The notes: generated from the sequence alone by a model not told the origin. DNA of 24,711 nucleotides from CBFDBF01 sp050293315 (GCA_050293315.1 JBNKMS010000027.1:1-24711); one strand, 5' to 3'. Numbered from the stretch's first letter, positions 16,438 to 24,165 are shown. Numbers and translations are program-made.

Positions 16438-16451
16438 CCCCATAGATGGGG
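16438..16451 (-). repeat. 14-bp palindrome over the dnaK -10 box
   Basis: CCCCAT-AG-ATGGGG is a perfect 6-bp inverted repeat; its upstream half forms the CCCCATCT -10 box of the sigma-32 promoter. It could be an accidental consequence of the box or a protein site. It is not the CIRCE element, which has 9-bp arms. Confidence 0.5.
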
Positions 16452-16472
16452 AAAAACCCTGCTATTTTCAAG
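16444..16472 (-). promoter_or_regulatory. sigma-32 heat-shock promoter of dnaK
   Basis: CTTGAA at 16467-16472 and CCCCATCT at 16444-16451, spaced 15 bp, match the RpoH consensus CTTGAA-N13-17-CCCCATNT fully. The -35 overlaps the grpE stop codon. Confidence 0.8.
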
Positions 16473-17049
16473 CCTGTTCATCAATTTTTTCTGTTGTCGG
16501 TTGGGATACCACTACCATAGCCGGACGCACCAGACGTCCGTTCAAGGTATATCCCTTCTGCATCACCGCCAACACAGTGTTGGCGGGGACATCATCCTGT
16601 GGCTGCATCGACATCGCCTGATGCAGATCGGGGTTGAACTGCTCACCCTCCGGGTTGATCTCAGCCACACCAAAACGCTCCATAACGTCATTGAAGAGCT
16701 TGATGGTCAACTCGCTGCCCTCAACCAGCTTCTCCAGATTGGCCCCCTCCTCCTGAGCCGCAACCAACCCCAGCTCCATACTGTCATGCACCGCCAGCAG
16801 TTCGGCGACAAACCGCTCGAGTGCGAATTTGTGGGCACTCTCCAGATCCCTCTGGTGGCGCTTGCGCAGGTTCTCCAACTCAGCCTTGGCGCGGATCAGT
16901 TGATCCCAGTGCTCATCCGCCTTATTACGGGCATCCTCCAGCAGCAGGGTCAGATCCTCAGCACCATCCTCGGCTGCGGCGACCTCCTCTGTTTGACCCT
17001 CCTCTTGCTCTACCTCAGGCATATCACCCGCCTCATGCTCTTTATCCAT
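16468..17049 (-). CDS. grpE: nucleotide exchange factor GrpE
   Basis: GrpE releases ADP from DnaK and acts as a thermosensor. The protein, 193 residues from ATG 17049, has an acidic disordered N-terminus (about 1-35), a long coiled-coil helix with KAELENLRKRHQRDL, and the C-terminal beta domain with the family signature (VLAVMQKGYTLNGRLVRPAMVVV). A GTG at 17061 would add four residues (MNRG); ATG 17049 is preferred because GGGGTG lies 9 bases upstream. It is first in grpE-dnaK-dnaJ-dapB, with a sigma-32 promoter upstream. Confidence 0.96.
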   Translation of the reverse strand: MDKEHEAGDMPEVEQEEGQTEEVAAAEDGAEDLTLLLEDARNKADEHWDQLIRAKAELENLRKRHQRDLESAHKFALERFVAELLAVHDSMELGLVAAQEEGANLEKLVEGSELTIKLFNDVMERFGVAEINPEGEQFNPDLHQAMSMQPQDDVPANTVLAVMQKGYTLNGRLVRPAMVVVSQPTTEKIDEQA

Positions 17050-17087
17050 ACCTCTGTTCACCCCAATAGAATTAAACCAAAACCTAT

Positions 17088-17114
17088 ATTTGGGGTGGTT
17101 ATATGGATTTCAAG
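17088..17114 (-). promoter_or_regulatory. sigma-32 heat-shock promoter of grpE
   Basis: CTTGAA(A) at 17108-17114 and CCCCAAAT at 17088-17095 (7 of 8 to CCCCATNT), spaced 13 bp, fit the RpoH consensus. Confidence 0.75.
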
Positions 17115-17139
17115 CGCAACGCTAAATAAATCTGACCCT

Positions 17140-17205
17140 CACGCCCTGGTGCATACAGGCCGAAACTGGTGTGAAATACCAGCTTGGCACCACCCTGGAG
17201 GCGTG
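17140..17205. repeat. nested palindromic element A in the grpE-nadK gap
   Basis: Three inverted pairs nest around one centre: CACGCC (17140-17145) with GGCGTG (17200-17205), GGTGC (17148-17152) with GCACC (17187-17191), and CTGGT (17166-17170) with ACCAG (17178-17182). No reading frame of interest is present. It could be a repeat element or a structured RNA. Confidence 0.45.
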
Positions 17206-17211
17206 CTAGCC

Positions 17212-17383
17212 TGCAAATTGCACCAGCATTCCGAGAACCGGTGGAATTCGCAGCCGTTGTGGCGCCGGTTTGGAGCGCCAGAGATAGCCGTAGCTATCCC
17301 TGGCGTGAAAACCAAGTCACGGCGAGCGAGAAACCACCGGAATCGGGATAGAACGGCACCGGGTACAAACCGTGCATTTTGCA
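17212..17383. repeat. MITE-like palindromic element B in the grpE-nadK gap
   Basis: This imperfect palindrome of about 172 bp has ends TGCAAATTGCAC (17212-17223) and GTGCATTTTGCA (17372-17383) that are inverted repeats matching 11 of 12. Inside, CCGGTGG (17238-17244) pairs with CCACCGG (17334-17340). The centre, 17276-17305, is a hairpin with 13-bp arms (one mismatch) around CGTA. It has no coding capacity. The shape resembles miniature inverted-repeat or REP-type elements; a target-site duplication is not evident. Confidence 0.55.
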
Positions 17384-17447
17384 AACATCTGGAAAATCAT
17401 GATTTTATATTCGTTTTCAATAGCCTGCGATCCAGGTGGCGCTCGGC

Positions 17448-17456
17448 TGGTACAAT
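17448..17456 (+). promoter_or_regulatory. probable extended -10 promoter of nadK-recN
   Basis: TGG-TACAAT forms an extended -10 element (5 of 6 to TATAAT) 54 bp before the nadK start; no good -35 is visible. It lies between the arms of a 7-bp inverted repeat, AGCCTGC (17422-17428) and GCAGGCT (17459-17465), which could be an operator. Confidence 0.4.
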
Positions 17457-17509
17457 ATGCAGGCTCGGTTTCCCCTCACGGTTCCACCCATATGGCAGAA
17501 GGGTAAAAA

Positions 17510-18376
17510 ATGGCCCAAACATTCAGTTCAATCGGCCTGATCGGCAAACATGGGGACAGTGATGTCCGCAACACACTGCTGTCTCTGAGCGACTTTCTCA
17601 TCACCCGTGACTGCAAGGTACTACTGGAGAATGAGACCGCCAAGCGTCTTCCCGACCATGGTCTACCTACCGCCGCACTGAACAAGATTGGAGAGGAGTG
17701 CGACCTGGCTATCGTAGTGGGTGGTGATGGTACCCTGCTGCATACGGCCCGTAGTTTGACCGACTACTCCATAGCACTACTGGGAATCAATATGGGGCGC
17801 CTCGGGTTCCTCGCCGATGTCTCCCCGGTCAACATGCTGGAGAGTATCGCCCAGATCCTGGATGGCCAATTTGAAGAGGAGCACCGCTCCCTGCTGCAGG
17901 CGACTATTGGTGACACCACCATTAACGCTCTCAATGACGTGGTCATCCACAAGTGGAACGCGGCCAGAATGATCGAATTTGAGACCTATGTGAATGGGCG
18001 CTTTGTGAATATCCAACGCTCCGATGGCCTGATTATAGCCACCCCAACCGGCTCTACCGCCTACGCCCTCTCCGGCGGCGGCCCGATTGTAGAACCCAGC
18101 CTGAACGCGACCATACTGGCCCCGATCTGCCCCCACACCCTAAGCAATCGGCCCATACTGGTGCATGGTGACAGCGAGATTGAGGTCATAATAAGCGACC
18201 GCACTGATTCCAAGTATGTGCGCGTCACCTGTGATGGTCTCAACACCATGTCACCGACGGATAGAAAAGTGTATATACGCAAGCATAAAGATACAGTCCG
18301 CCTGATCCACCCCAAGGGGCATGACCACTTTGACCTGCTGCGGGCCAAACTGGGCTGGAGCGAATACCGGGTCTGA
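17510..18376 (+). CDS. nadK: NAD kinase
   Basis: NAD kinase phosphorylates NAD to NADP. This 288-residue protein has the catalytic GGDG motif at 71-74, NDVVIHK at about 142-148, and the nucleotide-binding motif TPTGSTAYALSGGGPI. Length is close to E. coli NadK (292). The ATG at 17510 follows AGGG. It is divergent from grpE across a repeat-rich 450-bp gap, and recN follows after 7 bp, the standard gammaproteobacterial order. Confidence 0.96.
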   Translation: MAQTFSSIGLIGKHGDSDVRNTLLSLSDFLITRDCKVLLENETAKRLPDHGLPTAALNKIGEECDLAIVVGGDGTLLHTARSLTDYSIALLGINMGRLGFLADVSPVNMLESIAQILDGQFEEEHRSLLQATIGDTTINALNDVVIHKWNAARMIEFETYVNGRFVNIQRSDGLIIATPTGSTAYALSGGGPIVEPSLNATILAPICPHTLSNRPILVHGDSEIEVIISDRTDSKYVRVTCDGLNTMSPTDRKVYIRKHKDTVRLIHPKGHDHFDLLRAKLGWSEYRV

Positions 18377-18383
18377 TATCTGT

Positions 18384-20051
18384 ATGCTGACCCGAATACA
18401 CATAAAGGACCTGGCCATCGTCTCCGCCCTGGAGTTAGAGCTCAATCCAGGACTGACCGCCCTTACCGGTGAGACCGGTGCCGGTAAATCTATCCTTATA
18501 GATGCCCTTGGACTGGCCCTGGGAGAACGCGCTGACAACAGCATGATTCGCACCGGGTGTGAACGCGCCGAGATCACAGCAATATTCAGCGTCTCCGCCA
18601 TCGGCGCCGTAACCGACTGGCTGCAGGAGCACTCTCTCGATGCAGGTGATGAGTGCATCCTGCGCCGCGTCCTGGTCAACTCCGACAGCTCTCGCGCCTT
18701 CATCAACGGCAGCCCGATCCCGATAAAACTGCTGCAGGAGCTGGGCAATCTGCTGGTGGACATCCATGGACAACACAGCCATCAATCGCTATTGCGACGC
18801 GAGCAGCAGCGTGACCTGCTGGATGAGTTCGCCCAGCATAGCGAAATGCGCAGAGAGTTGGCCGAGGTCTATACAGAGTGGCAGGACTCAGCACAGAGAC
18901 TAAGACAGCTGCAGCTCGAGTCGAGTGACCGTGATGAGAGGCTTGAGCTACTGCACTACCAGGTCGGAGAACTGAGGGAGTTACAGCTGAGTGAGGGTGA
19001 ACTGGAGCAGCTGGACAGTGAGCACAAGAGACTGAGTAACGCCAACCAACTGCGGGATGGTGCAGGCCAACTCCTGAATAGACTCTACGATGATGAGCGC
19101 TCCCTGCACGATGCACTGGCATCGGCGAGCAGCGAGCTGGATGAACTTGCCGCCACCGATCCAGAGCTTGCAGAGACCCAGCAGATGGTTGCAGATGCCA
19201 CCATCCAGATACAGGAGGCAAGCCACTCCCTGCGTCACTATCTGGATGGTATCGGTCTTGATCCAGGTAGGTTGGATGAGATTGAGCAGCGGCTCTCACT
19301 GGTCCACGATCTCAGCCGGAAACATCACTGCAAAGGGCATGAGCTACCGGGACTACTGATCGAACTAGAGGCCGAACTTGAGTCCCTAGAACATGTAGGG
19401 GCCGATCTGGCGTCCCTGGAGAGTGAGGTGGCAACGCTGCGCTCTAATTACCTTAGGCTGGCCGAGGAACTGGATAGAGAGCGCCGGAGTGCGGCCGAGA
19501 GGCTACAGCTCGAGGTCACTGCGGGGATACAGACCCTGGGCATGCCGGGTGGGGTCTTCGAGGTTGGGATTGAGACCCTGGCAGAAGATAAGGCTACAGC
19601 ACACGGCCTGAACCGGGTGGAGTTTCTGGTAAGCGCCAATCCGGGGTATCCAGTCAAGGCACTCACCAAGGTGGCCTCCGGAGGTGAGCTCTCACGTATA
19701 AGTCTCGCTATCCAGGTCGCTACAGCGCGCTGTTCCGGGGTGCCGATCCTGATCTTTGATGAGGTGGACGTAGGTGTTGGTGGTGGTGTAGCTGAGATAG
19801 TAGGTCAGCTGCTGCATAGACTAGGGGAGCATCGCCAGGTACTCTGCGTCACCCACCTGCCACAGGTCGCTGCTCAGGGGCATAACCACCTGCAGATAAC
19901 CAAGAGCGAACACAACGGTGAGGTCAAGACAGAGATAACCATACTGCAGGAGGATGGTCGTATTCAGGAGATTGCCCGCATGCTTGGAGGGCTAAAGATT
20001 ACCGAGCAGACACTGGCCCACGCCAGAGAGATGGTCAGCACTGCATTGTAG
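18384..20051 (+). CDS. recN: DNA repair protein RecN
   Basis: RecN is an SMC-like ATPase that acts in double-strand-break repair. The 555-residue product starts MLTRIHIKDLAIVSALELEL, as in other RecN proteins, with Walker A GETGAGKS at 29-36. Long coiled coils span about 150-390, and the C-terminal ABC half has the signature ASGGELSRISLAIQ and Walker B VPILIFDEVDVGVGG. E. coli RecN has 553 residues. The frame is open from 18321 inside nadK, but homology places the start at ATG 18384. The start has no clear ribosome-binding site, so coupling to nadK translation is likely. No LexA box was seen upstream. Confidence 0.97.
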   Translation: MLTRIHIKDLAIVSALELELNPGLTALTGETGAGKSILIDALGLALGERADNSMIRTGCERAEITAIFSVSAIGAVTDWLQEHSLDAGDECILRRVLVNSDSSRAFINGSPIPIKLLQELGNLLVDIHGQHSHQSLLRREQQRDLLDEFAQHSEMRRELAEVYTEWQDSAQRLRQLQLESSDRDERLELLHYQVGELRELQLSEGELEQLDSEHKRLSNANQLRDGAGQLLNRLYDDERSLHDALASASSELDELAATDPELAETQQMVADATIQIQEASHSLRHYLDGIGLDPGRLDEIEQRLSLVHDLSRKHHCKGHELPGLLIELEAELESLEHVGADLASLESEVATLRSNYLRLAEELDRERRSAAERLQLEVTAGIQTLGMPGGVFEVGIETLAEDKATAHGLNRVEFLVSANPGYPVKALTKVASGGELSRISLAIQVATARCSGVPILIFDEVDVGVGGGVAEIVGQLLHRLGEHRQVLCVTHLPQVAAQGHNHLQITKSEHNGEVKTEITILQEDGRIQEIARMLGGLKITEQTLAHAREMVSTAL

Positions 20052-20076
20052 GAGCAACTGACACGGCAGTTACTCC
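20051..20076. other. imperfect hairpin between convergent recN and fur
   Basis: GGAG-C-AACTG and CAGTT-A-CTCC pair with one mismatch around ACACGG, overlapping both stop codons. No T-tract follows on either side. It may limit convergent transcription in the 18-bp gap. Confidence 0.35.
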
Positions 20077-20543
20077 TGCTCTACCTCCTCTTGTTTCCCA
20101 TCACACTCAGGGTCGTTGCAGCGCCCATATATAATCAGGCTGTGATCCTCTATAGAGAACCCCAGCTCTTCCGCTATCTGCTGCTGCCGCTTCTCGATCA
20201 CCTCGTCGACAAACTCCACAACCCGACCACAATTGACACATAGAATATGGTCATGGTGTTCACCATCATCCAGCTTAAACAGGGCGAAGCCACCCTCAAA
20301 ATTGTGCCGCTTGATCAGACCGGCCGACTCAAACTGGGTCAACACCCGATAGACCGTCGCCAGCCCAATATCCTCATGATTCTGCAGCAGCAGCTTATAC
20401 ACATCCTCCGCACTGAGGTGGCGCTCCCGATTCTGCTCCAGAATCTTTAAAATCTTCAGGCGTGGGGCAGTCACCTTGAGTCCGGCTTCACGTATCGCTT
20501 GGTCTTCCACGTTCTCTCTCTTGGCCAACATTTCCTGCAACAT
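20070..20543 (-). CDS. fur: ferric uptake regulator Fur
   Basis: Fur is the Fe(II)-dependent repressor of iron-uptake genes. The 157-residue protein has the N-terminal winged helix with GLKVTAPRLKIL and the recognition region IGLATVYRVLTQFESAGL. The C-terminal metal-binding domain has EHHDHILCVNCG (C102, C105) and C142/C147, matching the structural zinc cysteines of E. coli Fur. Two ATGs (20543 and 20531) lie in a 12-bp tandem duplication; which is used is unclear. It converges with recN and is divergent from bamE, as in pseudomonads. A Fur box for autoregulation was not found. Confidence 0.97.
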   Translation of the reverse strand: MLQEMLAKRENVEDQAIREAGLKVTAPRLKILKILEQNRERHLSAEDVYKLLLQNHEDIGLATVYRVLTQFESAGLIKRHNFEGGFALFKLDDGEHHDHILCVNCGRVVEFVDEVIEKRQQQIAEELGFSIEDHSLIIYGRCNDPECDGKQEEVEQE

Positions 20544-20549
20544 TTCCTG
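20526..20549 (-). repeat. 12-bp tandem duplication at the fur start
   Basis: The unit CAGGAAATGTTG (minus strand) occurs twice without a gap and without mismatch. Each copy carries an AGGAA motif directly followed by an in-frame ATG-TTG. Confidence 0.85.
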
Positions 20550-20597
20550 TTAGAATTGCGGTATCATTGCGGATTAAATTTTATCGGATCGATCATA

Positions 20598-21368
20598 ATG
20601 CATAAGCTTCTCACTCTTCTGGCATTTATTGCAACCCTGCTGATTGTAGGATGTTCCACCAGCAAGCTACCAGGCGTCTACCGCCCGGATATCCAGCAGG
20701 GCAATGTGGTGACCCAAAAGATGGTCAACCAGCTAGAGCCCAATATGAGCAAAAGCCAGGTCAAGTTTATCCTTGGAACCCCCCTACTGATAGACGTGTT
20801 CCACCAGAATCGCTGGGATTATCTCTACTCCATGGAGCCTGGTAATGAGGAGCGTACTCAGGAGCGGATTACCCTCTTTTTTGAGGATGATCGCTTGGTA
20901 CGTCTAGAGGGAGATTTCCGCCCGCTGCAAGTGGATGAGCTATCTGAGCACGAGGGTCTGGTACACTCTGTCCCTGACTATAAGGATAAGAATAGCCTGC
21001 TGAACCAGGCCATGAAAACGATCGGTCTGGAAAGTGATAAGCTTCCGGAGAGGGTGCCGATGGAGCCGGGAGAGGTTACAGCAGGTGGTAGAGAGGCGGT
21101 AACCACATCTACCGAGGAGCCCGCCACAACCACCACCGCGCCTGCAGAGGAGAGCGCACCTGTCGATGAGGACGGCAGCGCCCCAGTCGAAGCGCCTGGC
21201 AGCGAAGCCAGCAACGAGAACAGCAGCCCCACCTCGATTGAAGAGAGCGACACATCAGCAACGGGAACCACAACAGGTGATGCAATAGAACCGTCGAACG
21301 ACCGAGCTGCAGAACCTGCACCGGTCGAGGATCTTCTAAATAACGCGGACAATCCGCAGGGGGAGTAA
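20598..21368 (+). CDS. bamE: outer membrane assembly lipoprotein BamE with a long acidic tail
   Basis: BamE (SmpA/OmlA) is a lipoprotein of the BAM complex, which inserts outer-membrane proteins. The 256-residue precursor has a signal peptide with lipobox LIVGC (lipidated Cys19), then the conserved SmpA_OmlA domain at about 20-112 with VYRPDIQQGN, KFILGTP and DYLY. Usual BamE is about 110-180 residues. Here about 140 further residues follow, the last 100 rich in Thr, Ser, Glu, Pro and Ala and probably disordered. The open frame extends upstream to 20499, but the lipoprotein start is ATG 20598. Its stop lies 15 bp from the convergent ratB. Confidence 0.92.
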   Translation: MHKLLTLLAFIATLLIVGCSTSKLPGVYRPDIQQGNVVTQKMVNQLEPNMSKSQVKFILGTPLLIDVFHQNRWDYLYSMEPGNEERTQERITLFFEDDRLVRLEGDFRPLQVDELSEHEGLVHSVPDYKDKNSLLNQAMKTIGLESDKLPERVPMEPGEVTAGGREAVTTSTEEPATTTTAPAEESAPVDEDGSAPVEAPGSEASNENSSPTSIEESDTSATGTTTGDAIEPSNDRAAEPAPVEDLLNNADNPQGE

Positions 21369-21383
21369 AGCTGGTCGAGTCGG

Positions 21384-21698
21384 TCAGGCCCCTTTTTCTG
21401 CTGCCTCTGCTGCGGCCTTCTCGGCCGCCTTCCTTTTACGCACCTCTTTGGGATCTGCGATAAGGGGGCGGTAGATCTCCACCCTATCACCTGACTTCAG
21501 TTCAACATCCAACTTGGTCGCCTTGCCAAAGATACCGACCTTGGCCTCAGCCGGATCGATCTCTGGAAATCTGTCCGCTATGCCGGACTGCTCAATCGCC
21601 TGCAGCACGGTCATGCCAGGATCACCCTTCACCTGCAGGATAACCTGATCATCTGGTTTGGCATAGGCCACTTCTACTTCAATATTCTCAGCTGTCAC
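21384..21698 (-). CDS. ratB: RnfH/RatB family ubiquitin-like fold protein
   Basis: This 104-residue protein begins TAENIEVEVAYAKPDDQVI and has the conserved EVEVAYA, VGIFGK and GDRVEIYRPL(IAD)PKE(V)RKRKA of the RnfH family (beta-grasp fold). It is encoded with ratA, as in E. coli. Its function is unclear; the family shares the name of an electron-transport-cluster gene. GTG 21698 is chosen because GAGG stands 6 bases before it; GTG at 21716 would add 6 residues. The start overlaps the ratA stop by 11 bp. The C-terminus is Ala/Glu/Lys-rich. Confidence 0.9.
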   Translation of the reverse strand: MTAENIEVEVAYAKPDDQVILQVKGDPGMTVLQAIEQSGIADRFPEIDPAEAKVGIFGKATKLDVELKSGDRVEIYRPLIADPKEVRKRKAAEKAAAEAAEKGA

Positions 21699-22125
21699 TA
21701 TATACCTCGTCCGCACGTTTACAGAACGCGTCCACCAGGGTGTTCGCTATCTGGTTAAATACTGCCCCAAAGGCAGCATCCATAAGTTTACCGGAGAACT
21801 CAAAATCCAGCATCAATTCTATCTTGCAGGCCCCCTCACGCAGCGGAGTAAAGCTCCAGCCGCCATGCAGCTTGTGAAATGGGCCATCCCGCAACTCTAT
21901 ATCGACCCGCTCATCAGGTACTAGTGGATTACAGGTAGAAAACTTCTGCCTGACCCCAACCCTTGCCACCTCAATTTCGGCGCACACCTCGGTCTCGCTG
22001 CGTGAGATCACCCTGGTCGAGCGGCACCAGGGGAGAAACTCCGGGTACCTCTCCACCGCAACCACCAGATCATACATATCTGCGGCGGAGTGAAGGACCA
22101 ATGCACTCTTGCGTACAACCGACAA
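21688..22125 (-). CDS. ratA: RatA, START/COQ10-type ubiquinone-binding family protein
   Basis: This 145-residue protein matches E. coli RatA and the Coq10 family along its length: SAADMYDLVVAVERYPEFLPWC at about 14-35, LRDGPFHKLHGGWSFTPL and LDFEFSGKL further on. The fold is a lipid-binding START domain. In E. coli RatA was reported to block ribosome subunit joining, while Coq10 relatives assist ubiquinone function. A TTG start at 22125 with AGGGA 9 bases upstream is the only reasonable one. It follows the sodium-symporter gene by 12 bp. Confidence 0.93.
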   Translation of the reverse strand: MSVVRKSALVLHSAADMYDLVVAVERYPEFLPWCRSTRVISRSETEVCAEIEVARVGVRQKFSTCNPLVPDERVDIELRDGPFHKLHGGWSFTPLREGACKIELMLDFEFSGKLMDAAFGAVFNQIANTLVDAFCKRADEVYSDS

Positions 22126-22137
22126 CTCAGGCCATCC

Positions 22138-23550
22138 CTAAGAGAACAACCCGATCGCGTGCAGAAACACCAGCACCACAGCAACTGGAGTAACATACCT
22201 GATCACATTATGCCAAACGGCATAGCGGATACCATCACCAATGGCCAGCTCGTCCATGGTGGAGCTGCGGTGCATCACCCGACCGGCAAATATAGCAATC
22301 AACAATCCACCCAGAGGCAGCATGATATTGGCGGCCAGATAATCCAACAGCCCAAAGAAGGTCATATCGAACAGCTTCAACTCAGACCAGAGGTTGAACG
22401 AGAAGACCGTACCCAGACCCAGCAGCCACACAAGAACTCCAACCATAATCGCAGCCCGTAGCCGAGAGAATCCGCGATTCTCCACCAACCAGGCCACCGC
22501 CGGCTCGACCAACGAGATGGCAGAGGTCAGTGCAGCAAACAGCAGCAGGACAAAAAACAGTGCCCCAAAGAGCGCCCCTCCCGGCATTGCGCCAAAGGCG
22601 ATCGGCAGGGTCTCAAAGATCAGACCAGGCCCTGCCCCGGACGCCAGCCCGTTGGCGAATACCAGCGGAAATATGGCCATACCGGCCAACAGCGCTACCA
22701 ACGTATCCAGCACTGCAATGGCTATGGCAGAGCTGGCGATTGAGTTGGACTGCGGCATATAGGAGCCATACACCATGATCGCGCCCATACCGAGACTGAG
22801 GGTAAAGAAGGCGTGCCCCATTGCCACCAGCAGCGGCTCCGCGCTAAAGGCACAATCCTCAAGCTCACCGATCATCTCACACTGATAGAAGAGTTTGCTG
22901 AAATCCGGGGTAAACAGAAACCGTACTCCCTCGGTAAACGCCTCTGCAGTCGTTGCGTAGGCATAGCCCACCATAATAATAAGCAAGACCAGCAGTGCCG
23001 GCATCAGCACCCGCACCGCCTTCTCCAGACCGTGGCGTACACCCCGTGCCACCACCCCGATGCTCAGTACCATAAAGATGGTATGCCACGCCAGGAGGCG
23101 CTCCGGCGCTCCTACAAGATCGCTAAAGATGGTCTTTACTGTATCAGCGTCGGCCCCGCTGAACATCCCGCCCGCTACACGGAATATATATGCCATCGCC
23201 CATCCGGCGATCACGCTGTAGTAAGAGAGGATGAAAAAACCCGCCAACACACCGCCCCATCCCAGCAGCACCCAGTAGCGGTTGGCACCCTCAACCTTGG
23301 CCAGGGTGCTCATGGTATTAATTGGGCTCTGACGTCCGCGCCGCCCGATCAGGATCTCCGCCATCATAATTGGTATACCGATGATTGCGATGCAAATCAG
23401 ATAGACCAGCACGAAGGCGCCACCTCCGTTCTCACCGGCTATATAGGGAAACTTCCAGATATTACCAAGGCCTACGGCAGAGCCTGTGGCCGCCAGGACA
23501 AACATCAGGCGGTTGGACCACTGACCATGTATGGAGGTCTGATCTGTCAT
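22138..23550 (-). CDS. sodium-dependent transporter, NSS/SNF family
   Basis: This 470-residue polytopic protein of the neurotransmitter:sodium symporter family (LeuT/MhsT type) takes up an amino acid or similar compound with Na+. About 11-12 membrane segments are apparent. TM1 bears the family hallmark GSAVGLGNIWKFPYIAGENGGG (about 18-39), with the unwound Na+ and substrate site. The substrate cannot be predicted. ATG 23550 follows GGGTGA with 7-base spacing. It stands between ratA and smpB, which are direct neighbours in E. coli, and is probably cotranscribed with ratA-ratB. Confidence 0.94.
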   Translation of the reverse strand: MTDQTSIHGQWSNRLMFVLAATGSAVGLGNIWKFPYIAGENGGGAFVLVYLICIAIIGIPIMMAEILIGRRGRQSPINTMSTLAKVEGANRYWVLLGWGGVLAGFFILSYYSVIAGWAMAYIFRVAGGMFSGADADTVKTIFSDLVGAPERLLAWHTIFMVLSIGVVARGVRHGLEKAVRVLMPALLVLLIIMVGYAYATTAEAFTEGVRFLFTPDFSKLFYQCEMIGELEDCAFSAEPLLVAMGHAFFTLSLGMGAIMVYGSYMPQSNSIASSAIAIAVLDTLVALLAGMAIFPLVFANGLASGAGPGLIFETLPIAFGAMPGGALFGALFFVLLLFAALTSAISLVEPAVAWLVENRGFSRLRAAIMVGVLVWLLGLGTVFSFNLWSELKLFDMTFFGLLDYLAANIMLPLGGLLIAIFAGRVMHRSSTMDELAIGDGIRYAVWHNVIRYVTPVAVVLVFLHAIGLFS

Positions 23551-23628
23551 CGCTAAATCACCCTGGTAGATTTGGACAATGACGCTATTTTCAATGAAAA
23601 CCGCCCATAGGACAAGGAAGTGGGTAAT

Positions 23629-23658
23629 TTAACCCCCTGTTTCACTACCACCTATAAG
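23629..23658 (+). promoter_or_regulatory. possible sigma-70 promoter of smpB
   Basis: TTAACC (23629-23634) and TATAAG (23653-23658) are spaced 18 bp and would give a leader of under 20 nt. A second TACAAT at 23670-23675 without a -35 box would give a nearly leaderless message. Confidence 0.35.
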
Positions 23659-23682
23659 CCCAGCTCTACTACAATGCGCCCC

Positions 23683-24165
23683 ATGGCCAAGAAATCAAAA
23701 CAGCGCCCAGCCGCCGGTGGCTCCACTATTGCCTTGAATAAAAAGGCAAAACATGACTTCTTCATAGAGGATCGCTATGAGGCAGGGCTGTCCCTGCAAG
23801 GCTGGGAGGTAAAGAGCCTGCGCGCCGGGAAACTGCAGCTCAGTGAGAGCTATATCATCGTTAAAGATGGCGAGGCCTTCCTGTTTGGGGCCCATATCAC
23901 CCCCCTGCCAACCGCCTCTACCCATATTCAGCCGGATTCGGTGCGCACCAGAAAACTGCTGTTGCACCGGCGGGAGCTGGACAAACTCATCGGCCATGTG
24001 GAACGCAAGGGCTACACCCTGGTCCCCCTGGCAATGTACTGGAAAAGAGGACGGGCCAAACTGGAGATAGGGCTGGCCAAGGGTAAAAAGCAGCATGACA
24101 AGCGGGCTGCAGAGAAAGAGCGTGACTGGAAGCGGGACAAACAGCGGATGTTCAAGACACGCTAG
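23683..24165 (+). CDS. smpB: SsrA-binding protein SmpB
   Basis: SmpB binds tmRNA and brings it to stalled ribosomes for trans-translation. The 160-residue basic protein contains the conserved HDFFIEDRYEAGLSL and GWEVKSLRAGK motifs, the KRGRAKLEIGLAKGKK(Q)HDKR segment, and the C-terminal tail DWKRDKQRMFKTR, which occupies the decoding centre. Length equals E. coli SmpB. ATG 23683 is chosen by homology; an in-frame ATG at 23674 exists. Neither has a clear ribosome-binding site. Its RNA partner ssrA lies 52 bp downstream. Confidence 0.97.
   Translation: MAKKSKQRPAAGGSTIALNKKAKHDFFIEDRYEAGLSLQGWEVKSLRAGKLQLSESYIIVKDGEAFLFGAHITPLPTASTHIQPDSVRTRKLLLHRRELDKLIGHVERKGYTLVPLAMYWKRGRAKLEIGLAKGKKQHDKRAAEKERDWKRDKQRMFKTR

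Noticed and set aside
16501..17562. 353-residue open frame on the plus strand opposite grpE and across the gap to nadK
   Set aside because: It is antisense to clear GrpE coding, has His/Gln/Leu-rich composition with no family character, and runs through palindromic repeats.
18300..18384. LexA box before recN
   Set aside because: recN is SOS-regulated in E. coli, but no CTGT-N8-ACAG match lies in the nadK end or the 7-bp gap.
20544..20597. Fur box in the fur-bamE gap
   Set aside because: AATGATACCGCAATT resembles it only partly; there is no convincing 19-bp match to the Fur consensus.
22813..23556. 247-residue plus-strand open frame opposite the sodium symporter
   Set aside because: It is a shadow of the membrane-protein gene, very rich in His, Gln and Arg, with no recognisable domain.
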